This document shows, one piece after another, positions 32,564-40,495 of a stretch of DNA of 46,103 nucleotides. The position numbers and the translations under genes were made by a program. The notes under the pieces were generated by a model. It was not told the origin of the DNA, made no database searches, and saw nothing but the letters and a program-made list of their open reading frames with translations. Position 1 is the first letter of the stretch; each line of letters opens with the position of its first letter. Location: the NCBI GenBank assembly GCA_020632875.1, contig JACKET010000030.1, forward strand, positions 1 to 46,103. Direction: 5' to 3'. The stretch is from Alphaproteobacteria bacterium (GTDB taxonomy: Bacteria; Myxococcota_A; UBA796; GCA-2862545).

Positions 32564-33466
32564 CTACCCGTCGCAGAAGGCGGGGTCGCGCTCGTAGGCC
32601 GTGCGGGTCTTGGTGCGCGCGTCGGGTGCGACCCACGGGTGCGCCTGCATCGCCTCGAACAGCGTGAGGGCCCGCGCTGCGCTGCGCTCGTCGAAGCCCT
32701 CGTCTTCGGCCTCGACCTTGTACGACAGCTCGACGACGACGGGCTCGTCGCCGACGCGCCAGATCGTCAGCGAGGCTTCGGCGTCGAGCGGGCCGAGGTC
32801 GATGCCCGCAGGGCCGAACACGCGCTCGGCGTACGTGGTGCCGCCGACGACCGCGATGGCGGTGTGGTCGTCGAGATCGGCGAAGTACGGGGCCATCCCG
32901 GGCACCAGGCGGAAGGGATCGTCGAGCCGGTTGAGGTTCTTCGATGCGGCGACCGGCAGTGTCGTGGACTGGCTGAAGCGCGACAGGAACGGCGCGGCGA
33001 TGTCTTCTTCGAGCTTGGTGCGGGCCTCGCCGGAGACCTCGAGATCCTTCCCCGCGGCGAGGTAGCGGTCGGGCGAGCGGTACTTCACGGTGACCTCGCG
33101 CCCGTCGGCCCCGACGCGCTCGCGGAACACGAAGCCGCGGGCGTTCAGCACGCAGCTGCCGGGCACGTCGTAGAATCGGATGTCGCGCTGCTTCTCGATC
33201 AGGGAGAAGTCGCCCTCGACGTCGAGGCCTGCGTCGAGCGCGAGCGTCGCGAGGTCGCCCCACACGACCGATCGGGCCCAGGCCTCGTCGGCACCGAAGG
33301 GAGCGGGGTCGAGCAGCAGCTTGTACTCGCGGGAGTCGACGACACCCGGCCGCGGGTCGTTCGAGAAGGCCGCATGACCCTGGCGATCGGCGTCGACCCA
33401 GGGCGCGAGCGGTGCCGAGCACCCCGCGACCTGCCACAGGATCGATACGAACGTCAGGCGTTTCAT
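32564..33466 (-). CDS. CYTH-like lipoprotein
   Basis: 300 residues from ATG 33466. MKRLTFVSILWQVAGC is a lipoprotein signal (C16). The domain from about residue 45 has the CYTH (triphosphate-tunnel) style series of charged strands: REYKLLLDP (46-54, counterpart of the ExExK strand), DIRFYDVPG with R97, GFVFRERVG with R115 and R117, and REVTVKYRSPDRYL with K128 and R130. CYTH proteins such as triphosphatases and adenylate cyclases are normally cytosolic; an exported lipidated one is atypical, and metal-binding residues cannot be confirmed by eye. First gene of the minus-strand operon, divergent from the second STAND regulator. Confidence 0.6.
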   Translation of the reverse strand: MKRLTFVSILWQVAGCSAPLAPWVDADRQGHAAFSNDPRPGVVDSREYKLLLDPAPFGADEAWARSVVWGDLATLALDAGLDVEGDFSLIEKQRDIRFYDVPGSCVLNARGFVFRERVGADGREVTVKYRSPDRYLAAGKDLEVSGEARTKLEEDIAAPFLSRFSQSTTLPVAASKNLNRLDDPFRLVPGMAPYFADLDDHTAIAVVGGTTYAERVFGPAGIDLGPLDAEASLTIWRVGDEPVVVELSYKVEAEDEGFDERSAARALTLFEAMQAHPWVAPDARTKTRTAYERDPAFCDG

Positions 33467-33486
33467 CCAGCGATCAACCGAGCAAA

Positions 33487-33568
33487 ACCATCGATGGTGT
33501 CGAACGGGTAACGGATGGTCCTCGACATCGCAAAGGTCTGGTGAGCGTCAGGTGTCGATCGGGTGACG
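33487..33568. promoter_or_regulatory. Operator-like repeats in the divergent gap between the STAND gene and the lipoprotein operon
   Basis: The 151-base gap contains the perfect 12-bp palindrome ACCATCGATGGT (33487-33498). GATGGT recurs as a direct copy exactly 21 bases on (33514-33519). GGTGTCGAACGGGTAACG (33496-33513) is repeated as GGTGTCGATCGGGTGACG (33551-33568), two mismatches in 18 bases and 55 bases apart. The gap is also less GC-rich than its surroundings. These are plausible binding sites for the winged-helix STAND protein encoded next door. Confidence 0.55.
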
Positions 33569-33617
33569 AGGTCCGTCGGACGTGGGAGCGGGTGGAATCG
33601 GGTAGGCTCTCGTACCG

Positions 33618-36023
33618 ATGGACGTCGTCGACCCCTGGTACGAAGCGGAGACCCGCACCGCGCACCTCGCCGGGCGTCAGGTCGTGCTGACCGACAAGGA
33701 GGGCGAGGCGTTCGCGTACCTCTGCGGGCGGCTCGGTCAGATCGTGGGCCGGGAGGAGCTCGAGCGCGAGGTCTGGCAGATGGCGCCCGGCGTGCGCTCC
33801 GAGACCGTGCCCGTCACGCTGCGGAACCTGCGCCGGAAGCTCGGCGACGAGGGGGATTCCGCGCTGCACACCGTGCGCGGCGTGGGGTGGCGTCTCGACG
33901 CCGTCGAGCGCGTGGCGCCATCGAGCCTGCCGCGCTTCGCCACGCCGTACTTCGGGCGCGACGCCGAAGAGTCCGCGGTCCTGAAGCTGCTCGAGGGGCC
34001 GTGGCCCGTCGTCACGCTGGTGGGCCCCGGGGGCATCGGGAAGAGCCGTCTGGCCGCGGCCATCGCGTCACGCCTCAAGGAACGCGTCGTGTTCGTCGCG
34101 GTCTCCGAGGGGATGGATGCCGATGCGCTCGGCGCAGCGCTGCTCGGCGCGGCCGGGGTGAACGCGCGCCGGATGGACGAGCTGGCGGCGTCGCTCGGCA
34201 CGAGCCGCGTGCGCATCGTGCTCGACGAGGCCGAGCAGTCCTGGGAGGCCGCGCGCGACTTCGTGGCCCGCCTGCCGGAGCTCCGGTTCCTCGTCACGTC
34301 GCGGCGCGAGCTCGGTGTGGCCGGCGAGGCGGTCCACGACGTGCGGCCGCTCACCGGCGACGAGGGGCGCCGGTTCCTCCGCGAGCGGCTGGAGGCGTCG
34401 CGCTGGCACCGGGGAGCGGCCGACCCTGAGCTGGATCGGGCCATCGAGCTGCTCGACGGCCTGCCGCTGGGGCTCGAGCTCGTGGCGGCGCATCCCGACC
34501 CCGTCGAGTCGCAGCTCGACGACCTCGCGCACGGCTCGCTCCCCGAGGGGCCCGAGGCCGAGCGCCTCGAGGCGGCCCTCCGGCGGAGCTTCGAGCGCCT
34601 CGCGGAGCCCGCGCGCGCGCTGCTGTTGGCGCTGTCGCTGCCCGAGGGCCCCGTCTCCGACGACGAGATCCGCGCGTGGCTGGGCCCCGAGGCCATCGCC
34701 GGCGTGCGGGATCTCGCGCAGCGCTCCCTCGTGGATCGGCAGGGCACCCGGTGGGTCCTGCTGCGCACCCAGCGCACCTTCCTCCTCCGCCAGCACGGGC
34801 CGTGGGACGCGCTCCGCGAGCGGTTCGACGCGTTCCTCCACGCGCGCCTGTTCGAGCTCGAGGTCCTGCTGCTGCGGGACCCCTCGCACTTCGGCGAGGC
34901 GTTCGCCCCGCGCATCGAAGACCTCGTGCGGCTCCTCGAGCGGTGCCCGCTCGACGATCTCGTCGAAGCCACGTGGACGCTCGGAACGCTGTACGACATC
35001 CACGGTCCCCGCATCGCGCAGTCCCGCCTGCTCGAGATCTGCGAGCGGCGCCTGATCGTGCATCCCATGCTGCCCGTGCTGGAGGCCGTCGTGCGCGGCT
35101 CTCCGCGGGGCCAGCTCCCCGAGCCCCCGCCCGGCACCGACCTCACGACGCGCACCGTCACCGAGCTCCTCCGCAGCAACTTCGCGCGCGAGTCGCTCGA
35201 TCTGGCGCGCCTCGACGCGATGCTCGCCGAGGTCCCTCCCGGCCGGCCCGTGTTCCGCCACCGGATCCAGCGCCTGCGGGCCCTGGCGCTGGATTTCGTC
35301 GATCCCGACGCCTCCCGGGCGCTGATGCTCGACATGCTGCGCGACGCCGACCCGTTCCCCACGCTGCGTCCCGAGATCCTGAGCCGGCTCGCGTTCCTCC
35401 ATCGCGCCCAGCTCGACGTCGCCACGAGATTCGCGCGCCGCGCGGTCGACGAGGCCCGTCGCTGCGGGCTCGCCATCCAGGAGACCCGATGCCGCTGGGT
35501 CCTGAGCGCGGTCCTCACCGAGCAGGACCCGGAGCTCGGCGCCGAGGCCTACCTCGAGTCCGCGGCCGCCAGCGCGGTGACGGCGCCGCGCGAAGCCGAC
35601 GCGCTCGCGAGCGTGGCGGGGCTCATGCTCTTCGCGCTGGGGCACGACGATCGCGCGGTCCCGCTCCTCGAGCGGGGCCTCGCGGGGATCGACACCGTTC
35701 GCGGTCCGTCCGAGGCGGCGCTGTCCGCCATCCGCCTCTCCCGCGGCGACACGTCCGCGAAGCCGGCGCTGCGCCGGGCCGATCCGCGCCACTTCCTGCT
35801 GTACCGCGAGAACGGCTCGTTCGCGGGGGGCGTGGCGCGCGACGCCATCTGCGCGGAGGTCGAGGTGCACGACGCCATGGCGGAGGGGCGCGAGCGCGAA
35901 GCCATCGCGGCGGTCGTGGCGCGCCTCGAGGCCGTGGCGAGCCCCGGGGATCCGGTGCTCCTCGACCTGCTCCGGAAGCGCTGGGCCGCCCGGCTCGAGC
36001 GCCAGGAGCCTGGAGCGCGCTAG
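33618..36023 (+). CDS. STAND-type ATPase with N-terminal winged helix
   Basis: 801 residues from ATG 33618. Residues 10-98 form an OmpR/PhoB-type winged helix: HLAGRQVVLTDKEGEAFAYL, REELEREVW, VPVTLRNLRRKLGDEG and HTVRGVGWRL. The NTPase follows (about 110-350) with YFGRDAEESAVL, the P-loop VTLVGPGGIGKSRL (136-143 core), Walker-B-like VRIVLDEAEQSW, FLVTSRRELGVAGE and LLDGLPLGLELVA. Residues 360-800 are helical, probably TPR-like. This is the AfsR/CadC-like order with DNA binding first. It is divergent from the operon that ends in the other STAND protein, whose domain order is reversed, and likely regulates that operon. Downstream is a strong hairpin. Confidence 0.88.
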   Translation: MDVVDPWYEAETRTAHLAGRQVVLTDKEGEAFAYLCGRLGQIVGREELEREVWQMAPGVRSETVPVTLRNLRRKLGDEGDSALHTVRGVGWRLDAVERVAPSSLPRFATPYFGRDAEESAVLKLLEGPWPVVTLVGPGGIGKSRLAAAIASRLKERVVFVAVSEGMDADALGAALLGAAGVNARRMDELAASLGTSRVRIVLDEAEQSWEAARDFVARLPELRFLVTSRRELGVAGEAVHDVRPLTGDEGRRFLRERLEASRWHRGAADPELDRAIELLDGLPLGLELVAAHPDPVESQLDDLAHGSLPEGPEAERLEAALRRSFERLAEPARALLLALSLPEGPVSDDEIRAWLGPEAIAGVRDLAQRSLVDRQGTRWVLLRTQRTFLLRQHGPWDALRERFDAFLHARLFELEVLLLRDPSHFGEAFAPRIEDLVRLLERCPLDDLVEATWTLGTLYDIHGPRIAQSRLLEICERRLIVHPMLPVLEAVVRGSPRGQLPEPPPGTDLTTRTVTELLRSNFARESLDLARLDAMLAEVPPGRPVFRHRIQRLRALALDFVDPDASRALMLDMLRDADPFPTLRPEILSRLAFLHRAQLDVATRFARRAVDEARRCGLAIQETRCRWVLSAVLTEQDPELGAEAYLESAAASAVTAPREADALASVAGLMLFALGHDDRAVPLLERGLAGIDTVRGPSEAALSAIRLSRGDTSAKPALRRADPRHFLLYRENGSFAGGVARDAICAEVEVHDAMAEGREREAIAAVVARLEAVASPGDPVLLDLLRKRWAARLERQEPGAR

Positions 36024-36037
36024 CGCGACAGGCTCCT
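36004..36037 (+). terminator. Long hairpin spanning the STAND gene stop codon
   Basis: AGGAGCCTG (36004-36012) and CAGGCTCCT (36029-36037) are perfect 9-base inverted arms; between them CGCGCTAGCGCG (36016-36027) is itself a palindrome containing the TAG stop. No T-tract follows, but the stem is very stable, so it could terminate or stabilise the transcript. Confidence 0.45.
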
Positions 36038-36040
36038 CCC

Positions 36041-36066
36041 GTGCGCGTGCGCGTGCGCGTGCGCGT
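36041..36066. repeat. Alternating purine-pyrimidine (GTGCGC)n tract
   Basis: GTGCGC is repeated four times plus GT (26 bases). Strictly alternating GT/GC sequence can adopt left-handed Z-form DNA under negative supercoiling. It sits between convergent gene ends. The rest of 36067-36151 shows only a small GATCC/GGATC dyad (36125-36136). Confidence 0.8.
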
Positions 36067-36151
36067 TCCCGATTCGGGACGCAGGAAGCGTGCTATCGGT
36101 CGGGGTGCGACGCGGTCCTCACCCGATCCGAGGATCAGAGCCGTCGCGTCG

Positions 36152-37438
36152 CTAGAGCGAGAGCACCATGTCTTCGAGGAGGAGCGCCATGTCGAGCGTG
36201 CTCTGCTGCTCTTCGTGGAACGTCGTGAACAGCACGGTGCCCGCACCCGCGTCGAAACGGACGGCCAGCGGGGAGGTCGCGAACCCGATCGACGAGAAGG
36301 GGTCGTACGGGTCGACGTAGTAGAAGAACCCGCCTTCGATGAGGATCTCGGCCTGGCTCGACACGATGACGGACCAACCGCCGAGGTCGTACGTGATGTT
36401 GGCGGTGGCACCGACGAGGTTCTGCCAGCCCGGGTCGAGCACGGTGGCGGTGACGGACTGGTCGACGCCCGCGAAGGGCTGGCCGTAGTACGCGTCGTTG
36501 CCGTAGAAGTCGCACTCGTTCGGGAAGCTCGCCTCGACGAAGCCGTACGACCAGTCGGACGCGTAGATCGACCCGCCGGCGTTCACGAAGGCCGCGAGGT
36601 TGCTGCCCACACCCGCGGCGTTCGACAGCCACGAGTCGTCGATGCCGCAGTTCAGGAAGATCATGTCGTACTGCGCGGTGTACGACGCGTTCGCGAGCTG
36701 CGGGCCGGCGACCCCGGGCACCGTGCCGTCGATGGTGTCGTACGTGAGGCCGAGCGAGTCGAGCACGTTGCCCACGTCGTCGTACCAGCCCTCGACGACG
36801 AGGATCTCGACGTTGCCCTGCTCGAGACACTCGTCTTCGCCGAGGTCGGTGAGCTGGTTGCCCACGATCGTCGCGGTGGTGGTGTGGCTGAAGGAGCCCT
36901 TGGTGATCACGATCGTGACCGGGCCCTCGGGCAGTGACGAGATGTCGAAGTAGCCGTTGCCGTCGGTGAGGCCCGTCGCGACGAGCGTTCCGTTGACGTA
37001 CACCTCGACCGTGGCGTCGGAGACCCACGTGGTGGTGCTGGGCGCACAGACGCGGCCCGTCACCCCGCCCAGCGGGTCGGGATCGGTGTCGGCATCGGAG
37101 TCGGAGTCGGTATCGGCGTCTGCATCGGCGTCGGCATCGGCATCCGTATCGGTGTCGGTGTCGGTGTCTGCATCGGCGTCGGCGTCGGCGTCGGCGTCGG
37201 CATCGGAATCCGCATCGGCGTCGGCATCCGTGTCGGAGTCGGCGTCGGCGTCGGCATCCGTGTCGGCGTCGGCATCGCTGTCGGCATCGACGTCGGTGTC
37301 GGCATCCGAGTCGGTGTCGGAATCCGCGTCGGCGTCGGTATCCGCCGGGTCGTTCGGGTCGATGTTGGGCTTCAGCCCGCTCTCGCTCGAGCAGGCGAGC
37401 AGGGTGGTGATGACCGCTGCGACAGAGAGGATGCGCAT
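36152..37438 (-). CDS. Lipoprotein with Asp-rich linker, carboxypeptidase-like and amidotransferase-like domains
   Basis: 428 residues from ATG 37438 with GGAG six bases upstream; an in-frame ATG at 37468 gives a poorer signal. MRILSVAAVITTLLAC is a lipoprotein signal (C16). Residues about 32-121 alternate Asp with Ala, Thr or Ser. Residues 124-195 form a carboxypeptidase regulatory-like fold (GGVTGRVCAPS, VEVYVNGTLVATGLTDGNG then YFDISSLPEG). Residues 208-428 look like a class-I glutamine-amidotransferase/ThuA-like Rossmann domain (EILVVEGWYDD, YDMIFLNCG, LAAFVNAGGSIYASDW) but lack a clear catalytic Cys-His pair in the usual place, so a binding role is more likely. It lies 101 bases downstream of the lipase-like gene. 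Confidence 0.7.
   Translation of the reverse strand: MRILSVAAVITTLLACSSESGLKPNIDPNDPADTDADADSDTDSDADTDVDADSDADADTDADADADSDTDADADADSDADADADADADADTDTDTDTDADADADADADTDSDSDADTDPDPLGGVTGRVCAPSTTTWVSDATVEVYVNGTLVATGLTDGNGYFDISSLPEGPVTIVITKGSFSHTTTATIVGNQLTDLGEDECLEQGNVEILVVEGWYDDVGNVLDSLGLTYDTIDGTVPGVAGPQLANASYTAQYDMIFLNCGIDDSWLSNAAGVGSNLAAFVNAGGSIYASDWSYGFVEASFPNECDFYGNDAYYGQPFAGVDQSVTATVLDPGWQNLVGATANITYDLGGWSVIVSSQAEILIEGGFFYYVDPYDPFSSIGFATSPLAVRFDAGAGTVLFTTFHEEQQSTLDMALLLEDMVLSL
37073..37345 (-). repeat. Long hexamer-type repeat encoding an approximately 90-residue alternating-Asp linker
   Basis: Tandem six-base units (GTCGGC, GCATCG, GTCGGA and related on the plus strand) encode Asp at every second residue for about 90 residues. 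Degenerate enough to show age, but still prone to slippage by whole six-base units. Confidence 0.85.
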
Positions 37439-37539
37439 GGAGACTCCGGCAAAGACAAACTGAATCACAAGACAGCGTCCAACGGGACGTCGTCATTGTC
37501 TCACCTGCCGAAGCCGTCCGCCAGTCCTGTGATCCGCCG

Positions 37540-38835
37540 TCACTCGTTCGGGAGCGGGCCGCAGTCCTCGGGGGGTGGGAAGGCGCACGTGGGGCCCATC
37601 GACACACCGGCGAACCGGTCCTGCACCCAGGCCTCCTGGCGGAACAGGGTCGCGATCGCGGCGTCCTCGTGGTCGCGCCCCAGGCACTCGACCAGCTCGA
37701 TCTCCATGCCCTGATCGCACAGGGTGGTCGCGTCGGCGCGCGCGATGGGGGCGTACGCGAGCTCGTCGAGCTCGCCGAGCACCACGAGGACGGGCGCGTC
37801 ACCGAGGCGCGGCATCGCCTGCGCGATCGCGTTGTCGTCGAAGATGCAGGCCCAGTCGGGCGGGACGTCGCCCGCGAGTGCCGACGGCGTGAACATGGCC
37901 TCGACCGTGTCGACGCGGTCTTCGGTGGCGTCGAGCACGTTGCAGCCGAACGACATCGCCTGCGTGGCCTCGTCGACGACCTCGGGCAGCAGCAGGTCGC
38001 CGAGGTCGGCCCCGTACCAGTCGGCGTGCGCGGAGAGCACGGTGGGCACGGCCTCCGTGGCGTCGGAGAAGGCCTCGGTGCTGTGGGTGAACAGCGCCCC
38101 GAGGTCGGTGGGCGGGATGACGGAGACCACGGCCGTCGGGGGGAGATCGGGCGTGTAGTACGGCTGGTACCGGTCGGCCCACAGCGCGGCGTGGCCGCCC
38201 TGGCTGATGCCCCAGTACGCGATGCGCGCCCGATCGAGGACCGCGTCGAGCGACTTCTGGCGCGGCAGGTCGAGCAGGGCCTTCACGGCGTCGAGGCTCG
38301 ACAGGGCCGTGGGCTCGGGCACGACGTAGGGGTGGAGGTGCGGAGAGGCCGGCCCGACGCTCGCGAGCCCGAGGTAGTCGGGCGCGATCACCGCGACGCC
38401 CATGCGCGCCGCGAACGCGAGCGGGAAGCTGCCGCCGTACACGCCGAGGCCCGACGGGGCGCACAGGTCGTTGCCGCCCGCGGTGGGGTGCAGCCAGACC
38501 ACGATGGGCAGGGGCTCGCCCGCGGGCACCCGCGGGATCACCGCGAGGGCCGTGGCCTCGGCGGGCTCGCCGCGATCCTGGGTGGTGTACCGGATCTTCC
38601 ACGCGTCGACGCCGTAGGTGAGGGGACCGAGCGCGTCGAGATCGACGATCGCGAGCAGGGCGAGGAGCTCGTCGGGCTCGAGCGACAGCACGTCGTCGCG
38701 GGTCGCGAACAAGAGCTCGCCCATCCCCTCGGACGGCAGGTACGCGTGATCGAGGCACCGCGGCGCGGGCAGCTCCGGCGGGGGAGGGAGGTCTTCGGGC
38801 CCGCCGTCGCAGGCCGCCAACAGGGCGAGCAGCAT
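37540..38835 (-). CDS. Secretory-lipase-like alpha/beta hydrolase lipoprotein
   Basis: 431 residues from ATG 38835. MLLALLAAC is a lipoprotein signal (C9). The alpha/beta-hydrolase fold is clear: IVVWLHPTAGGNDLCAPS (oxyanion region), VAVIAPDYLGLA, and the nucleophile elbow YWGISQGGHAALW with S211. D357 in VLGELDELAY and H389 in LGRDHEDA complete a plausible triad in correct order. The pattern resembles the secretory lipase (LIP) family. Several Cys near the C-terminus (C373, C384, C417, C425) suggest disulfides. It probably hydrolyses lipids or esters at the outer membrane. Only 22 bases separate its start from the divergent metallophosphoesterase start, and there is no Shine-Dalgarno. Confidence 0.88.
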   Translation of the reverse strand: MLLALLAACDGGPEDLPPPPELPAPRCLDHAYLPSEGMGELLFATRDDVLSLEPDELLALLAIVDLDALGPLTYGVDAWKIRYTTQDRGEPAEATALAVIPRVPAGEPLPIVVWLHPTAGGNDLCAPSGLGVYGGSFPLAFAARMGVAVIAPDYLGLASVGPASPHLHPYVVPEPTALSSLDAVKALLDLPRQKSLDAVLDRARIAYWGISQGGHAALWADRYQPYYTPDLPPTAVVSVIPPTDLGALFTHSTEAFSDATEAVPTVLSAHADWYGADLGDLLLPEVVDEATQAMSFGCNVLDATEDRVDTVEAMFTPSALAGDVPPDWACIFDDNAIAQAMPRLGDAPVLVVLGELDELAYAPIARADATTLCDQGMEIELVECLGRDHEDAAIATLFRQEAWVQDRFAGVSMGPTCAFPPPEDCGPLPNE

Positions 38836-38843
38836 CGCACCAC

Positions 38844-38851
38844 GGTATACC
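38844..38851. promoter_or_regulatory. Palindromic -10-like box shared by two divergent genes
   Basis: GGTATACC lies near the centre of the 22-base gap between two divergent ATGs (38835 minus, 38858 plus). Read on either strand it gives TATACC, a fair -10. With usual spacing, the plus-strand start would fall on the A of the ATG at 38858 and the minus-strand start two bases before the other ATG. Neither gene has a ribosome site, which fits leaderless mRNAs. -35 elements are not evident. Confidence 0.45.
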
Positions 38852-38857
38852 CGGGCG

Positions 38858-39763
38858 ATGCTGTGGCTGCTGCTGGCGTGTGGGGGCGACCCGACCCCCG
38901 ACCCCGATCCCGACGAGGCTCGCGAGCTCCCGTTCGAGCACGCGTTCAGCTTCGTGGTGATCGCCGATCCGCACGTGTCGAGCGAAGGCGAGCACGCCGA
39001 CCGGCTGCGGCTCGCGGTCGACTGGGTGAACGCCGAGGCCGACGTGCGCGGCATCGATCTCGTGATCGTCGTCGGCGACATCGGTTGGACCGAGGCGGGG
39101 CTCTCGCTCTCCCGCGATCTGCTCGACGCGCTCGAGGTCCCGTACGTCCCCGTGATCGGCGACAACGAGGTGCACTCGAACAGCGAGGAGCGCTTCGACA
39201 CCACCTTCGCGCCCCGCTTCGCCGAGCTGGCGACCACCTTCGAGGACTTCCGCCGCGCGCCGGCGGCCGTCGACAACCCGGAGTGGGGCACCACGAGCTG
39301 GCTGCAGAACGTCTCGTTCCGGCATGGCGGCGTGCGATTCCTGGCGCTCGACTGGAACAGCCGCGACCCGCACCCGCTGTACGGCGAGCTCGCTGCGCTG
39401 CACGACTTCCCCGGCGGCACCTGGCCGTGGTTCGAAGCCGAGCTGGCGGGCGTCGAGCCCGGCGATGCCGAAGACGTGCTGCTGTTCAGCCACCACCCGA
39501 TGGCCGTCATCCCCGGCGCGATGGACCTCGACCAGATGGACCGCGTGGCGGGTGTCACCTCGCCGATCGCGGGGCGCGTCGCGGCCGCCTTCGCCGGGCA
39601 CTTCCACGCGAACTACGACGAAGCGGCCGGTGCCGCCGGGTTCAGCGTGCACGTGACCGACGCCACCTGGGACGACGAGAACACGGTTCGCGTGGTCGAC
39701 GTGCTCACGGATGGCGAGCGCTTCGCGTATGCGCAGGAGCTGGTGGTGATCCCGCTCCTGTGA
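38858..39763 (+). CDS. Metallophosphoesterase lipoprotein
   Basis: 301 residues from ATG 38858. MLWLLLAC is a short lipoprotein signal (C8), followed by a DPTPDPDPDE spacer. The calcineurin-like phosphoesterase motifs are in order: VVIADPHV (D37, H39), VVGDIGW (D74), VIGDNEVH (101-106, GDN[H/E] motif with Glu in place of His), LFSHHPMAV and AGHFHANYD. The two-metal site should therefore form, although the GDNE variant is worth noting. Exported members include nucleotidases and phosphatases; the substrate is unknown. It is divergent from the lipase-like gene with a 22-base gap and no ribosome site. No partner is downstream for 263 bases. Confidence 0.88.
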   Translation: MLWLLLACGGDPTPDPDPDEARELPFEHAFSFVVIADPHVSSEGEHADRLRLAVDWVNAEADVRGIDLVIVVGDIGWTEAGLSLSRDLLDALEVPYVPVIGDNEVHSNSEERFDTTFAPRFAELATTFEDFRRAPAAVDNPEWGTTSWLQNVSFRHGGVRFLALDWNSRDPHPLYGELAALHDFPGGTWPWFEAELAGVEPGDAEDVLLFSHHPMAVIPGAMDLDQMDRVAGVTSPIAGRVAAAFAGHFHANYDEAAGAAGFSVHVTDATWDDENTVRVVDVLTDGERFAYAQELVVIPLL

Positions 39764-40026
39764 GCGGCGTGTGCCCGCATCGGGCCCGTCTGCATCGAGA
39801 CTTTCACGCCGCAGCCGTGCCTCGGGGCGCGTCTGGCGTGTCGGATCGACGGGCCGGTGCGTCGGGCCCGGGAACGCTGGGCCGCCCGGCGTGTTGCGCG
39901 CTTCGTCGAAAACTAAGGTTTGTTGCGCAATGTTGCAGGAGTCGAGGGTCGGGTTGGCGGCAGCGGATGGGTGGCGAGGTTCCCCTCGCGACGGGGCGAT
40001 GGTGCCCCGAGAGGAGTCCCCCACCG
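39764..40026. other. Intergenic region with an AT-richer patch
   Basis: This 263-base gap holds no supported gene. Around 39905-39950 there is an unusually AT-rich patch for this window (cgaaaactaaggtttgttgc) flanked by three copies of a GTTGCGC/GTTGCAG-like word, which may be a promoter or protein-binding area for the DUF805 gene. GAGAGGAG at about 40008-40015 is its likely ribosome site. Nothing else recognisable. Confidence 0.3.
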
Positions 40027-40443
40027 ATGTTCGAGCTGTTCTTCAACACCCACTACGCCAGTCCCTGGGCCCACCTCGACAACGACGAGGCGCTGGTGCG
40101 ACCGATCGACCCGGTCGGCTACCTGTACGGCCTGTTCTTCACGTTCGACGGCCGGATCGGGCGCATGGAGTACGTGGCGGGGACGGTGGCGATGCTCGCG
40201 TCGATGGTGGCGCTCTACCTGTGCACGGCGCTGCTGGTGCCGCGCTGGCTCGACATCGTGGTGACCGCGTCGTTCGTCCCGGCCGTGTGGGCCGGCCTCG
40301 CGCTCGAGGTGAAGCGCTTCCACGACCAGGGCCGCAGCGGCTGGTGGGTGCTGCTCGGTGTGCTCCCCATGATCGGGAACCCCGTGAAGCTCGCGATGCT
40401 CGCCCTGGTGCCGAGCGACGGCCCGAACGGCTGGGGCGCCTGA
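40027..40443 (+). CDS. DUF805 membrane protein
   Basis: 138 residues from ATG 40027; the in-frame upstream sequence is shadow reading. The DUF805 pattern is visible: a soluble N-terminus, FDGRIGRMEYVAG (the 'f.GR.sR.eyw' signature), three hydrophobic helices (about 48-68, 72-92, 105-125), and the loop EVKRFHDQGRSGWWVLLGVL (RlHD.g.sgww), then PSDGPNGWG (the family's 'G..g.N.yG' end). Function of DUF805 is unknown; it is an inner-membrane protein found widely. The following gene begins 52 bases downstream on the same strand. Confidence 0.9.
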   Translation: MFELFFNTHYASPWAHLDNDEALVRPIDPVGYLYGLFFTFDGRIGRMEYVAGTVAMLASMVALYLCTALLVPRWLDIVVTASFVPAVWAGLALEVKRFHDQGRSGWWVLLGVLPMIGNPVKLAMLALVPSDGPNGWGA

Positions 40444-40495
40444 CCTGGACGCGGCGGGCGTCGCGTGCGAGCGTGAGGCACCGACGGGGGGAACG

